This document shows positions 11,226 through 25,000 of a DNA stretch of 64,000 nucleotides, one piece after another. A model generated the notes under the pieces. That model was not told where the DNA came from and made no database searches. It was given only the letters and a program-made list of their open reading frames with translations. The position numbers and the translations under genes are program-made. Every line of letters starts with the position of its first letter. The stretch's first letter is position 1. This DNA comes from Apostichopus japonicus (lineage: Eukaryota > Echinodermata > Holothuroidea > Aspidochirotida > Stichopodidae): positions 13,972,501 through 14,036,500 of the forward strand of contig NC_092569.1 of assembly GCF_037975245.1 (NCBI RefSeq), read 5' to 3'.

Positions 11226-14200
11226 TTGTATTTCTCCTTAAGGGAAAATTTGCTTATTTCAACGTTAAGGAGAAATACAAGAAACTCGTATCGAATTAGA
11301 AATGCAAATTCTGACTGTTACATTAACATATATCTTTTGTAGTAAATAGTCTATGTAGCCTTCAAGCAGATAGCTATACTCAGTTGCTTACTTGCTCAAC
11401 CAGTGTGAATTTAAGATTGTGAAGTGAGGGCCAGTGGTACAAATGTATCGAAAAAAGTTGATGGGGACTTTAAAAGGCGGTCCCGGGAGCAGGAATGGGA
11501 GAGATTTCACACCCCTGCCTCTTTACCCTCTGAACAATTATTGAAAATAGAAGGCTTGAAGTAAGCCGGTGTTCATCCATGATTTAACACGGATAGGTTC
11601 TCAAATAAGCTACTGTAAAGCTTCTTGATCCTTGGGTAACTAAACTAAACTAATAATTAGCCAGAGTGAATACTGTTATGCTCGAAAACTAATAGGGTAT
11701 TAAAGTCGTCGCAACCCCCGCCCCTACCCACAACGCCCCTGGTAGCTTCCGTTTACCTAATTCCGTAAACGAGACGCTTGGACGTTTCTGAACAGATGGT
11801 TGGGCTAGAGTTACCCACGAAAGAGGGAAAGGGGGAGGGAGGTGGGGTTAGTGCGACCGTGTGAGTAGTTCGAAGTTTTTCAGCCCTTTCTTTGCGCTTT
11901 TATATGTGCCCCTCACAGTCTGATGATATAATAAATAATATTAAACTTATCATAGATTATATTATTGATTATTTTCATTTATCATCAAAGTTTATTACAT
12001 ATCATATCTTTTGTCCCCGGAGAAATTACTCTACCACTCAATCCTCCCCACCGTTATCATAATGTTGTACTACGAATACATGTTTGTATTTCTCCTTAAG
12101 GGAAAATTTGCTTATTTCGACGTTAAGGAGAAATACAAGAAACCTGTATCTAATTAGAAATGCAAATTCTGGCAGTTACATTAACATAGCTTTTGTAGTA
12201 AACAGTCTATGTAGCCTTCAAGCAGATAGCTATACTCAGTTGCTTACTTGCTCAACCAGTGTGAATTTAAGATTGTGAAGTGAGGGCCAGTGGTACAAAT
12301 GTATTGAGAAAAAAAGTTGACGGGGACTTTAAAAGGCGGTCCCGGGAGCAGGAATGGGAGAGATTTCACACCCCTGCCTCTTTACCCTCTGAACAATTAT
12401 TGAAAAAAGAAGGCTTGAAGTAAGCCGGTGTTCATCCATGATCTAGCACGGATAGGTTCTCAAATAAGCTACTGTAAAGCTTCCTGATCCTTGGGTAACT
12501 AAACTAAACTAATAATTAGCCAGAGTGAATACTGTTATGCTCGAAAACTAATAGGGTATTAAAGTCGTCGCAACCCCCGCCCCTACCCACAACGCCCCTG
12601 GTAGCTTTCCTTTACCTAATTCCGTAAACGAGACGCTTGGACGTTTCTGAACAGATGGTTGGGCTAGAGTTACCCACGAAAGAGGGAAAGGGGGAGGGAG
12701 GTGGGGTTAGTGCGACCGTGTGAGTAGTTCGAAGTTTTTCAGCCCTTTCTTTGCGCTTTTATATGTGCCCCTCACAGTCTGATGATATAATAAATAATAT
12801 TAAACTTATCATAGATTATATTATTGATTATTTTCATTTATCATCAAAGTTTATTACATATCATATCTTTTGTCCCCGGAGAAATTACTCTACCACTCAA
12901 TCCTCCCCACCGTTATCATAATGTTGTACCACGAATACATGTTTGTATTTCTCCTTAAGGGAAAATTTGCTTATTTCGACGTTAAGGAGAAATACAAGAA
13001 ACCTGTATCTAATTAGAAATGCAAATTCTGGCAGTTACATTAACATAGCTTTTGTAGTAAACAGTCTATGTAGCCTTCAAGCAGATAGCTATACTCAGTT
13101 GCTTACTTGCTCAACCAGTGTGAATTTAAGATTGTGAAGTGAGGGCCAGTGGTACAAATGTATTGAGAAAAAAAGTTGACGGGGACTTTAAAAGGCGGTC
13201 CCGGGAGCAGGAATGGGAGAGATTTCACACCCCTGCCTCTTTACCCTCTGAACAATTATTGAAAAAAGAAGGCTTGAAGTAAGCCGGTGTTCATCCATTA
13301 TCTAGCACGGATAGGTTCTCAAATAAGCTACTGTAAAGCTTCCTGATCCTTCGGTAACTAAACTAAACTAATAATTAGCCAGAGTGAATACTGTTATGCT
13401 CGAAAACTAATAGGGTATTAAAGTCGTCGCAACCCCCGCCCCTACCCACAACGCCCCTGGTAGCTTTCGTTTACCTAATTCCGTAAACGAGACGCTTGGA
13501 CGTTTCTGAACAGATGGTTGGGCTAGAGTTACCCACGAAAGAGGGAAAGGGGGAGGGAGGTGGGGTTAGTGCGACCGTGTGAGTAGTTCGAAGTTTTTCA
13601 GCCCTTTCTTTGCGCTTTTATATGTGCCCCTCACAGTCTGATGATATAATAAATAATATTAAACTTATCATAGATTATATTATTAATTATTTTCATTTAT
13701 CATCAAAGTTTATTACATATCATATGTTTTGTCCCCCGAGAAATTACTCTACCACTCCATCCTCCCCACCGTTACCATAATGCTGTACTACGAATACATG
13801 TTTGTATTTCTCCTTAAGGGAAAATTTGCTTATTTCAACGTTAAGGAGAAATACAAGAAACTCGTATCGAATTAGAAATGCAAATTCTGACTGTTACATT
13901 AACATATATCTTTTGTAGTAAATAGTCTATGTAGCCTTCAAGCAGATAGCTATACTCAGTTGCTTACTTGCTCAACCAATGTGAATTTAAGATTGTGAAG
14001 TGATGGCCAGCGGTACAAACGTATCGAGAAAAAAAGTTGACGGGGACTTTAAAAGGCGGTCCCGGGAGCAGGAATGGGAGAGAATTCACACCCCTGCCTC
14101 TTTACCCTCTGAACAATTATTGAAAATAGAAGGCTTGAAGTAAGCCGGTGTTCATCCATGATTTAACACGGATAGGTTCTCAAATAAGCTACTGTAAAGC

Positions 14201-17200
14201 TTCTTGATCCTTGGGTAACTAAACTAAACTAATAATTAGCCAGAGTGAATACTGTTATGCTCGAAAACTAATAGGGTATTAAAGTTGTCGCAACCCCCGC
14301 CCCTACCCACAACGCCCCTGGTAGCTTCCGTTTACCTAATTCCGTAAACGAGACGCTTGGACGTTTCTGAACACATGGTTAGGCTAGAGTTACCCACGAA
14401 AGAGGGAAAGGGGGAGGGAGGTGGAGTTAGTGCGACCGTGTGAGTAGTTCGAAGTTTTTCAGCCCTTTCTTTGCGCTTTTATATGTGCCCCTCACAGTCT
14501 GATGATATAATAAATAATATTAAACTTATCATAGATTATATTATTGATAATTTTCATTTATCATCAAAGTTTATTACATATCATATGTTTTGTCCCCGAA
14601 GAAATTACTCTACCACTCAATCCTCCCCACCGTTACCATAATGCTGTACTACGAATACATGTTTGTATTTCTCCTTAAGGGAAAATTTGCTTATTTCAAC
14701 GTTAAGGAGAAATACAAGAAACTCGTATCTAATTAGAAATGCAAATTCTGACTGTTACATTAACATATATCTTTTGTAGTAAATAGTCTATGTAGCCTTC
14801 AAGCAGATAGCTATACTCAGTTGCTTACTTGCTCAACCAGTGTGAATTTAAGATTGTGAAGTGAGGGCCAGTGGTACAAATGTATCGAAAAAAGTTGATG
14901 GGGACTTTAAAAGGCGGTCCCGGGAGCAGGAATGGGAGAGATTTCACACCCCTGCCTCTTTACCCTCTGAACAATTATTGAAAATAGAAGGCTTGAAGTA
15001 AGCCGGTGTTCATCCATGATTTAACACGGATAGGTTCTCAAATAAGCTACTGTAAAGCTTCTTGATCCTTGGGTAACTAAACTAAACTAATAATTAGCCA
15101 GAGTGAATACTGTTATGCTCGAAAACTAATAGGGTATTAAAGTCGTCGCAACCCCCGCCCCTACCCACAACGCCCCTGGTAGCTTCCGTTTACCTAATTC
15201 CGTAAACGAGACGCTTGGACGTTTCTGAACAGATGGTTGGGCTAGAGTTACCCACGAAAGAGGGAAAGGGGGAGGGAGGTGGGGTTAGTGCGACCGTGTG
15301 AGTAGTTCGAAGTTTTTCAGCCCTTTCTTTGCGCTTTTATATGTGCCCCTCACAGTCTGATGATATAATAAATAATATTAAACTTATCATAGATTATATT
15401 ATTGATTATTTTCATTTATCATCAAAGTTTATTACATATCATATGTTTTGTCCCCGGAGAAATTACTCTACCACTCCATCCTCCCCACCGTTACCATAAT
15501 GCTGTACTACGAATACATGTTTGTATTTCTCCTTAAGGGAAAATTTGCTTATTTCAACGTTAAGGAGAAATACAAGAAACTCGTATCGAATTAGAAATGC
15601 AAATTCTGACTGTTACATTAACATATATCTTTTGTAGTAAATAGTCTATGTAGCCTTCAAGCAGATAGCTATACTCAGTTGCTTACTTGCTCAACCAGTG
15701 TGAATTTAAGATTGTGAAGTGAGGGCCAGTGGTACAAATGTATCGAAAAAAGTTGATGGGGACTTTAAAAGGCGGTCCCGGGAGCAGGAATGGGAGAGAT
15801 TTCACACCCCTGCCTCTTTACCCTCTGAACAATTATTGAAAATAGAAGGCTTGAAGTAAGCCGGTGTTCATCCATGATTTAACACGGATAGGTTCTCAAA
15901 TAAGCTACTGTAAAGCTTCTTGATCCTTGGGTAACTAAACTAAACTAATAATTAGCCAGAGTGAATACTGTTATGCTCGAAAACTAATAGGGTATTAAAG
16001 TCGTCGCAACCCCCGCCCCTACCCACAACGCCCCTGGTAGCTTCCGTTTACCTAATTCCGTAAACGAGACGCTTGGACGTTTCTGAACAGATGGTTGGGC
16101 TAGAGTTACCCACGAAAGAGGGAAAGGGGGAGGGAGGTGGGGTTAGTGCGACCGTGTGAGTAGTTCGAAGTTTTTCAGCCCTTTCTTTGCGCTTTTATAT
16201 GTGCCCCTCACAGTCTGATGATATAATAAATAATATTAAACTTATCATAGATTATATTATTGATTATTTTCATTTATCATCAAAGTTTATTACATATCAT
16301 ATCTTTTGTCCCCGGAGAAATTACTCTACCACTCAATCCTCCCCACCGTTATCATAATGTTGTACTACGAATACATGTTTGTATTTCTCCTTAAGGGAAA
16401 ATTTGCTTATTTCGACGTTAAGGAGAAATACAAGAAACCTGTATCTAATTAGAAATGCAAATTCTGGCAGTTACATTAACATAGCTTTTGTAGTAAACAG
16501 TCTATGTAGCCTTCAAGCAGATAGCTATACTCAGTTGCTTACTTGCTCAACCAGTGTGAATTTAAGATTGTGAAGTGAGGGCCAGTGGTACAAATGTATT
16601 GAGAAAAAAAGTTGACGGGGACTTTAAAAGGCGGTCCCGGGAGCAGGAATGGGAGAGATTTCACACCCCTGCCTCTTTACCCTCTGAACAATTATTGAAA
16701 AAAGAAGGCTTGAAGTAAGCCGGTGTTCATCCATGATCTAGCACGGATAGGTTCTCAAATAAGCTACTGTAAAGCTTCCTGATCCTTGGGTAACTAAACT
16801 AAACTAATAATTAGCCAGAGTGAATACTGTTATGCTCGAAAACTAATAGGGTATTAAAGTCGTCGCAACCCCCGCCCCTACCCACAACGCCCCTGGTAGC
16901 TTTCCTTTACCTAATTCCGTAAACGAGACGCTTGGACGTTTCTGAACAGATGGTTGGGCTAGAGTTACCCACGAAAGAGGGAAAGGGGGAGGGAGGTGGG
17001 GTTAGTGCGACCGTGTGAGTAGTTCGAAGTTTTTCAGCCCTTTCTTTGCGCTTTTATATGTGCCCCTCACAATCTGATGATATAATAAATAATATTAAAC
17101 TTATCATAGATTATATTATTGATTATTTTCATTTATCATCAAAGTTTATTACATATCATATCTTTTGTCCCCGGAGAAATTACTCTACCACTCAATCCTC

Positions 17201-19060
17201 CCCACCGTTATCATAATGTTGTACCACGAATACATGTTTGTATTTCTCCTTAAGGGAAAATTTGCTTATTTCGACGTTAAGGAGAAATACAAGAAACCTG
17301 TATCTAATTAGAAATGCAAATTCTGGCAGTTACATTAACATAGCTTTGTAGTAAACAGTCTATGTAGCCTTCAAGCAGATAGCTATACTCAGTTGCTTAC
17401 TTGCTCAACCAGTGTGAATTTAAGATTGTGAAGTGAGGGCCAGTGGTACAAATGTATTGAGAAAAAAAGTTGACGGGGACTTTAAAAGGCGGTCCCGGGA
17501 GCAGGAATGGGAGAGATTTCACACCCCTGCCTCTTTACCCTCTGAACAATTATTGAAAAAAGAAGGCTTGAAGTAAGCCGGTGTTCATCCATTATCTAGC
17601 ACGGATAGGTTCTCAAATAAGCTACTGTAAAGCTTCCTGATCCTTGGGTAACTAAACTAAACTAATAATTAGCCAGAGTGAATACTGTTATGCTCGAAAA
17701 CTAATAGGGTATTAAAGTCGTCGCAACCCCCGCCCCTACCCACAACGCCCCTGGTAGCTTTCGTTTACCTAATTCCGTAAACGAGACGCTTGGACGTTTC
17801 TGAACAGATGGTTGGGCTAGAGTTACCCACGAAAGAGGGAAAGGGGGAGGGAGGTGGGGTTAGTGCGACCGTGTGAGTAGTTCGAAGTTTTTCAGCCCTT
17901 TCTTTGCGCTTTTATATGTGCCCCTCACAGTCTGATGATATAATAAATAATATTAAACTTATCATAGATTATATTATTAATTATTTTCATTTATCATCAA
18001 AGTTTATTACATATCATATGTTTTGTCCCCCGAGAAATTACTCTACCACTCCATCCTCCCCACCGTTACCATAATGCTGTACTACGAATACATGTTTGTA
18101 TTTCTCCTTAAGGGAAAATTTGCTTATTTCAACGTTAAGGAGAAATACAAGAAACTCGTATCGAATTAGAAATGCAAATTCTGACTGTTACATTAACATA
18201 TATCTTTTGTAGTAAATAGTCTATGTAGCCTTCAAGCAGATAGCTATACTCAGTTGCTTACTTGCTCAACCAATGTGAATTTAAGATTGTGAAGTGATGG
18301 CCAGCGGTACAAACGTATCGAGAAAAAAAGTTGATGGGGACTTTAAAAGGCGGTCCCGGGAGCAGGAATGGGAGAGAATTCACACCCCTGCCTCTTTACC
18401 CTCTGAACAATTATTGAAAATAGAAGGCTTGAAGTAAGCCGGTGTTCATCCATGATTTAACACGGATAGGTTCTCAAATAAGCTACTGTAAAGCTTCTTG
18501 ATCCTTGGGTAACTAAACTAAACTAATAATTAGCCAGAGTGAATACTGTTATGCTCGAAAACTAATAGGGTATTAAAGTTGTCGCAACCCCCGCCCCTAC
18601 CCACAACGCCCCTGGTAGCTTCCGTTTACCTAATTCCGTAAACGAGACGCTTGGACGTTTCTGAACACATGGTTAGGCTAGAGTTACCCACGAAAGAGGG
18701 AAAGGGGGAGGGAGGTGGAGTTAGTGCGACCGTGTGAGTAGTTCGAAGTTTTTCAGCCCTTTCTTTGCGCTTTTATATGTGCCCCTCACAGTCTGATGAT
18801 ATAATAAATAATATTAAACTTATCATAGATTATATTATTGATTATTTTCATTTATCATCAAAGTTTATTACATATCATATGTTTTGTCCCCGAAGAAATT
18901 ACTCTACCACTCAATCCTCCCCACCGTTACCATAATGCTGTACTACGAATACATGTTTGTATTTCTCCTTAAGGGAAAATTTGCTTATTTCAACGTTAAG
19001 GAGAAATACAAGAAACTCGTATCTAATTAGAAATGCAAATTTTGACTGTTACAATAACAT
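11226..19060. repeat. Five-unit higher-order repeat in the satellite (4295-bp period)
   Basis: Private variants at 11.2-14.7 kb recur 4295 bp (5 x 859) later. Examples are the CGTATCGAATTAG variant at about 11286 and 15581, the ATATTATTAATTATT variant at about 13678 and 17973, and AAAGTTGTCG at 14281 and 18576. A few single-base differences, such as one missing T in AGCTTTGTAG at about 17343, show two real copies. Confidence 0.85.
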
Positions 19061-22000
19061 ATAACTTTTTTAGTAAATAGTCTATGTAGCCTTCAAGCAG
19101 ATAGCTATACTCAGTTGCTTACTTGCTCAACCAGTGTGAATTTAAGATTGTGAAGTGATGGCCAGTGGTACAAATGTATCGAGAAAAAAAAGTTGATGGG
19201 GACTTTAAAAGGCGGTCCCGGGAGCAGGAATGGGAGAGATTTCACACCCCTGCCTCTTTACCCTCTGAACAATTATTGAAAATAGAAGGCTAGAAGTAAG
19301 CCGGTATTCATCCATGTTTAACCCGGATAGGTTCTCAAATAAGCTACTGTAAAGCTTCCTGATCCTTGGGTAACTAAACTTAACTAATAATTAGCCAGAG
19401 TGAATACTGTTATGCTCGAAAACTAACAGGGTATTAAAGTCGTCGGAACCCCCGCCCCTACCCACAACGCCCCTGGTAGCTTTCCTTTACCTAATTCCGT
19501 AAACGAGACGCTTGGACGTTTCTGAACAGATGGTTGGGCTAGAGTTACCCACGAAAGAGGGAAAGGGGGAGGGAGGTGGGGTTAGTGCGACCGTGTGAGT
19601 AGTTTGAAGTTTTTCAGCCCTTTCTTTGCGCTTTTATATGTGCCCCTCACAGTCTGATGATATAATAAATAATATTAAACTTATCATAGATAATATTATT
19701 GATTATTTTCATTTATCATCAAAGTTTATTACATATCATATGTTTTGTCCCCGGAGAAATTACTCTACCACTCAATCCTCCCCACCGTTACCATAATGCT
19801 GTACTACGAATACATGTTTGTATTTCTCCTTAAGGGAAAATTTGCTTATTTCAACGTTAAGGAGAAATACAAGAAACTCGTATCTAATTAGAAATACAAA
19901 TTTTGACTGTTACATTAACATATAGCTTTTGTAGTAAATAGTCTATGTAGCCTTCAAGCAGATAGCTATACTCAGTTGCTTACTTGCTCAACCAGTGTGA
20001 ATTTAAGATTGTGAAGTGAGGGCCAGTGGTACAAGTGTATCGAAAAAAGTTGATGGGGACTTTAAAAGGCGGTCCCGGGGGCAGGAATGGGAGAGATTTC
20101 ACACCCCAGCCTCTTTACCCTCTGAACAATTATTGAAAATAGAAGGCTTGAAGTAAGCCGGTGTTCATCCATGATCTAGCACGGATAGGTTCTCAAATAA
20201 GGTACTGTAAAGCTTCCTGATCCTTGGGTAACTAAACTAAACTAAAAATTAGCCAGAGTGAATACTGTTATGCTCGAAAACTAGTAGGGTATTAAAGTCG
20301 TCGCAACCCCCGCCCCTACCCACAACGCCCCTGGTAGCTTCCGTTTACCTAATTCCGTAAACGAGACGCTTGGACGTTTCTGAACAGATGGTTGGGCTAG
20401 AGTTACCCACGAAAGAGGGAAAGGGGGAGGGAGGTGGGGTTAGTGCGACCGTGTGAGTAGTTCGAAGTTTTTCAGCCCTTTCTTTGCGCTTTTATATGTG
20501 CCCCTCACAGTCTGATGATATAATAAATAATATTAAACTTATCATAGATTATATTATTGATTATTTTCATTTATCATCAAAGTTTATTACATATCATATG
20601 TTTTGTCCCCGGAGAAATTACTCTACCACTCAATCCTCCCCACCGTTACCATAATGCTGTACTACGAATACATGTTTGTATTTCTCCTTAAGGGAAAATT
20701 TGCTTATTTCAACGTAAAGGAGAAATACAAGAAACTCGTATCTAATTAGAAATGCAAATTCTGGCTGTTACATTAACATGGCTTTTGTAGTAAACAGTCT
20801 ATGTAGCCTTCAAGCAGATGACTATACTCAGGTGCTTACTTGCTTAACCAGAGGGATTAATAAGTTTGTGAAGTGATGGCCAGCGGTACAAACGTATCGA
20901 GAAAAAAAGTTGATGGGGACTTTAAAAGGCGGTCCCGGGAGCAGGAATGGGAGAGAATTCACACCCCTGCCTCTTTACCCTCTGAACAATTATCGAAAAT
21001 AGAAGGCTTGAAGTAAGCCGGTGTTCATCCATGATCTAGCACGGATAGGGTCTCAAATAAGCTACTGTAAAGCTTCTTGATCCTTGGGTAACTAAACTAA
21101 ACTAAACTAATAATTAGCCAGAGTGAATACTGTTATGCTCGAAAACTAATAGGGTATTAAAGTCGTCGCAACCCCCGCCCCTACCCACAACGCCCCTGGT
21201 AGCTTCCGTTTACCTAATTCCGTAAACGAGACGCTTGGACGTTTCTGAACAGATGGTTGGGCTAGAGTTACCCACGAAAGAGGGAAAGGGGGAGGGAGGT
21301 GGGGTTAGTGCGACCGTGTGAGTAGTTCGAAGTTTTTCAGCCCTTTTTTGCGCTTTTATATGTGCCCCTCACAGTCTGATGATATAATAAATAATATTAA
21401 AATTATCATAGATTATATTATTGATTATTTTCATTGATCATCAAAGTTTATTACATATCATATGTTTTGTCCCCGGAGAAATTTCTCTACCACTCAATCC
21501 TCCACACCGTTACCATAATGCTGTACTACGAATACATGTTTGTATTTCTCCTTAAGGGAAAATTTGCTTATTTCAACGTTAAGGAGAAATACAAGAAACT
21601 CGTATCTAATTAGAAATGCAAATTTGGACTGTTACATTAACATATATCTTTTGTAGTAAATAGTCCATGTAGCCTTCAAGCAGATAGCTATACTCAGTTG
21701 CTTACTTGCTCAACCAGTGTGAATTTAAGATTGTGAAGTGATGGCCAGTGGTACAAATGTATCGAGAAAAAAAAAGTTGACGGGGACTTTAAAAGGCGGT
21801 CCCGGGAGCAGGAATGGGAGAGATTTCACACCCCTGCCTCTTTACCCTCTGAACAATTATCGAAAACAGAAGGCTTGAAGTAAGCCGGTGTTCATCCATG
21901 ATCTAGCACGGATAGGGTCTCAAATAAGCTACTGTAAAGCTTCTTGATCCTTGGGTAACTAAACTAAACTAAACTAATAATTAGCCAGAGTGAATACTGT

Positions 22001-25000
22001 TATGCTCGAAAACTAATAGGGTATTAAAGTCGTCGCAACCCCCGCCCCTACCCACAACGCCCCTGGTAGCTTCCGTTTACCTAATTCCGTAAACGAGACG
22101 CTTGGACGTTTCTGAACAGATGGTTGGGCTAGAGTTACCCACGAAAGAGGGAAAGGGGGAGGGAGGTGGGGTTAGTGCGACCGTGTGAGTAGTCCGAAGT
22201 TTTTCAGCCCTTTCTTTGCGCTTTTATATGTGCCCCTCACAGTCTGATGATATAATAAATAATATTAAAATTATCATAGATTATATTATTGATTATTTTC
22301 ATTGATCATCAAAGTTTATTATACATCATATGTTTTGTCCCCGGAGAAATTACTCTACCACTCAATCCTCCCCACCGTTACCATAATGCTGTACTACGAA
22401 TACATGTTTGTATTTCTCCTTAAGGGAAAATTTGCTTATTTCAACGTTAAGGAGAAATACAAGAAACTCGTATCTAATTAGAAATGCAAATTCTGGCTGT
22501 TACATTAACATGGCTTTTGTAGTAAATAGTCTATGTAGCCTTCAAGCAGATGACTATACTCAGGTGCTTACTTGCTTAACCAGAGGGATTAATAAGTTTG
22601 TGAAGTGATGGCCAGCGGTACAAATGTATCGAGAAAAAAAGTTGATGGGGACTTTAAAAGGCGGTCCCGGCAGCAGGAATGGGAGAGAATTCACACCCCT
22701 GCCTCTTTACCCTCTGAACAATTATTGAAAATAGAAGGCTTGAAGTAAGCCGGTGTTCATCCATGATTTAACACGGATAGGTTCTCAAATAAGCTACTGT
22801 AAAGCTTCTTGATCCTTGGGTAACTAAACTAAACTAATAATTAGCCAGAGTGAATACTGTTATGCTCGAAAACTAATAGGGTATTAAAGTCGTCGCAACC
22901 CCCGCCCCTACCCACAACGCCCCTGGTAGCTTCCGTTTACCTAATTCCGTAAACGAGACGCTTGGACGTTTCTGAACAGATGGTTGGGCTAGAGTTACCC
23001 ACGAAAGAGGGAAAGGGGGAGGGAGGTGGGGTTAGTGCGACCGTGTGAGTAGTTCGAAGTTTTTCAGCCCTTTCTTTGCGCTTTTATATGTGCCCCTCAC
23101 AATCTGATGATATAATAAATAATATTAAACTTATCATAGATTATATTATTGATTATTTTCATTTATCATCAAAGTTTATTACATATCATATGTTTTGTCC
23201 CCGGAGAAATTACTCTACCACTCAATCCTCCCCACCGTTACCATAATGCTGTACTACGAATACATGTTTGTATTTCTCCTTAAGGGAAAATTTGCTTATT
23301 TCAACGTTAAGGAGAAATACAAGAAACTCGTATCTAATTAGAAATGCAAATTTTGACTGTTACATTAACATATAACTTTTTTAGTAAATAGTCTATGTAG
23401 CCTTCAAGCAGATAGCTATACTCAGTTGCTTACTTGCTCAACCAGTGTGAATTTAAGATTGTGAAGTGATGGCCAGTGGTACAAATGTATCGAGAAAAAA
23501 AAAGTTGACGGGGACTTTAAAAGGCGGTCCCGGGAGCAGGAATGGGAGAGATTTCACACCCCTGCCTCTTTACCCTCTGAACAATTATTGAAAATAGAAG
23601 GCTAGAAGTAAGCCGGTATTCATCCATGTTTAACACGGATAGGTTCTCAAATAAGCTACTGTAAAGCTTCCTGATCCTTGGGTAACTAAACTAAACTAAT
23701 AATTAGCCAGAGTGAATACTGTTATGCTCGAAAACTAACAGGGTATTAAAGTCGTCGCAACCCCCGCCCCTACCCACAACGCCCCTGGTAGCTTTCCTTC
23801 ACCGATTTTCGTATACGAGATGCTTGAACGTTTCTGAACAGATGGTTGGGCTAGAGTTACCCACGAAAGAGGGAAAGGGGGAGGGAGGTGGGGTTAGTGC
23901 GACCGTGTGAGTAGTTCGAAGTTTTTCAGCCCTTTCTTTGCGCTTTTATATGTGCCCCTCACAGTCTGATGATATAATAAATAATATTAAAATTATCATA
24001 GATTATATTATTGATTATTTCATTTATCATCAAAGTTTATTACATATCATATGTTTTGTCCCCGGAGAAATTACTCTACCACTCAATCCTCCCCACCGTT
24101 ACCATAATGCTGTACTACGAATACATGTTTGTATTTCTCCTTAAGGGAAAATTTGCTTATTTCAACGTTAAGGAGAAATACAAGAAACTCGTATCTAATT
24201 AGAAATGCAAATTCTGGCTGTTACATTAACATGGCTTTTGTAGTAAATAGTCTATGTAGCCTTCAAGCAGATGACTATACTCAGGTGCTTACTTGCTTAA
24301 CCAGAGGGATTAATAAGTTTGTGAAGTGATGGCCAGCGGTACAAATGTATCGAGAAAAAAAAGTTGATGGGGACTTTAAAAGGCGGTCCCGGCAGCAGGA
24401 ATGGGAGAGAATTCACACCCCTGCCTCTTTACCCTCTGAACAATTATTGAAAATAGAAGGCTTGAAGTAAGCCGGTGTTCATCCATGATTTAACACGGAT
24501 AGGTTCTCAAATAAGCTACTGTAAAGCTTCTTGATCCTTGGGTAACTAAACTAAACTAATAATTAGCCAGAGTGAATACTGTTATGCTCGAAAACTAATA
24601 GGGTATTAAAGTCGTCGCAACCCCCGCCCCTACCCACAACGCCCCTGGTAGCTTCCGTTTACCTAATTCCGTAAACGAGACGCTTGGACGTTTCTGAACA
24701 GATGGTTAGGCTAGAGTTACCCACGAAAGAGGGAAAGGGGGAGGGAGGTGGAGTTAGTGCGACCGTGTGAGTAATTCCAAGTTTTTCAGCCCTTTTTTGC
24801 GCTTTTATATGTGCCCCTCACAGTCTGATGATATAATAAATAATATTAAAATTATCATAGATTATATTATTGATTATTTCATTTATCATCAAAGTTTATT
24901 ACATATCATATGTTTTGTCCCCGGAGAAATTACTCTACCACTCAATCCTCCCCACCGTTACCATAATGCTGTACTACGAATACATGTTTGTATTTCTCCT

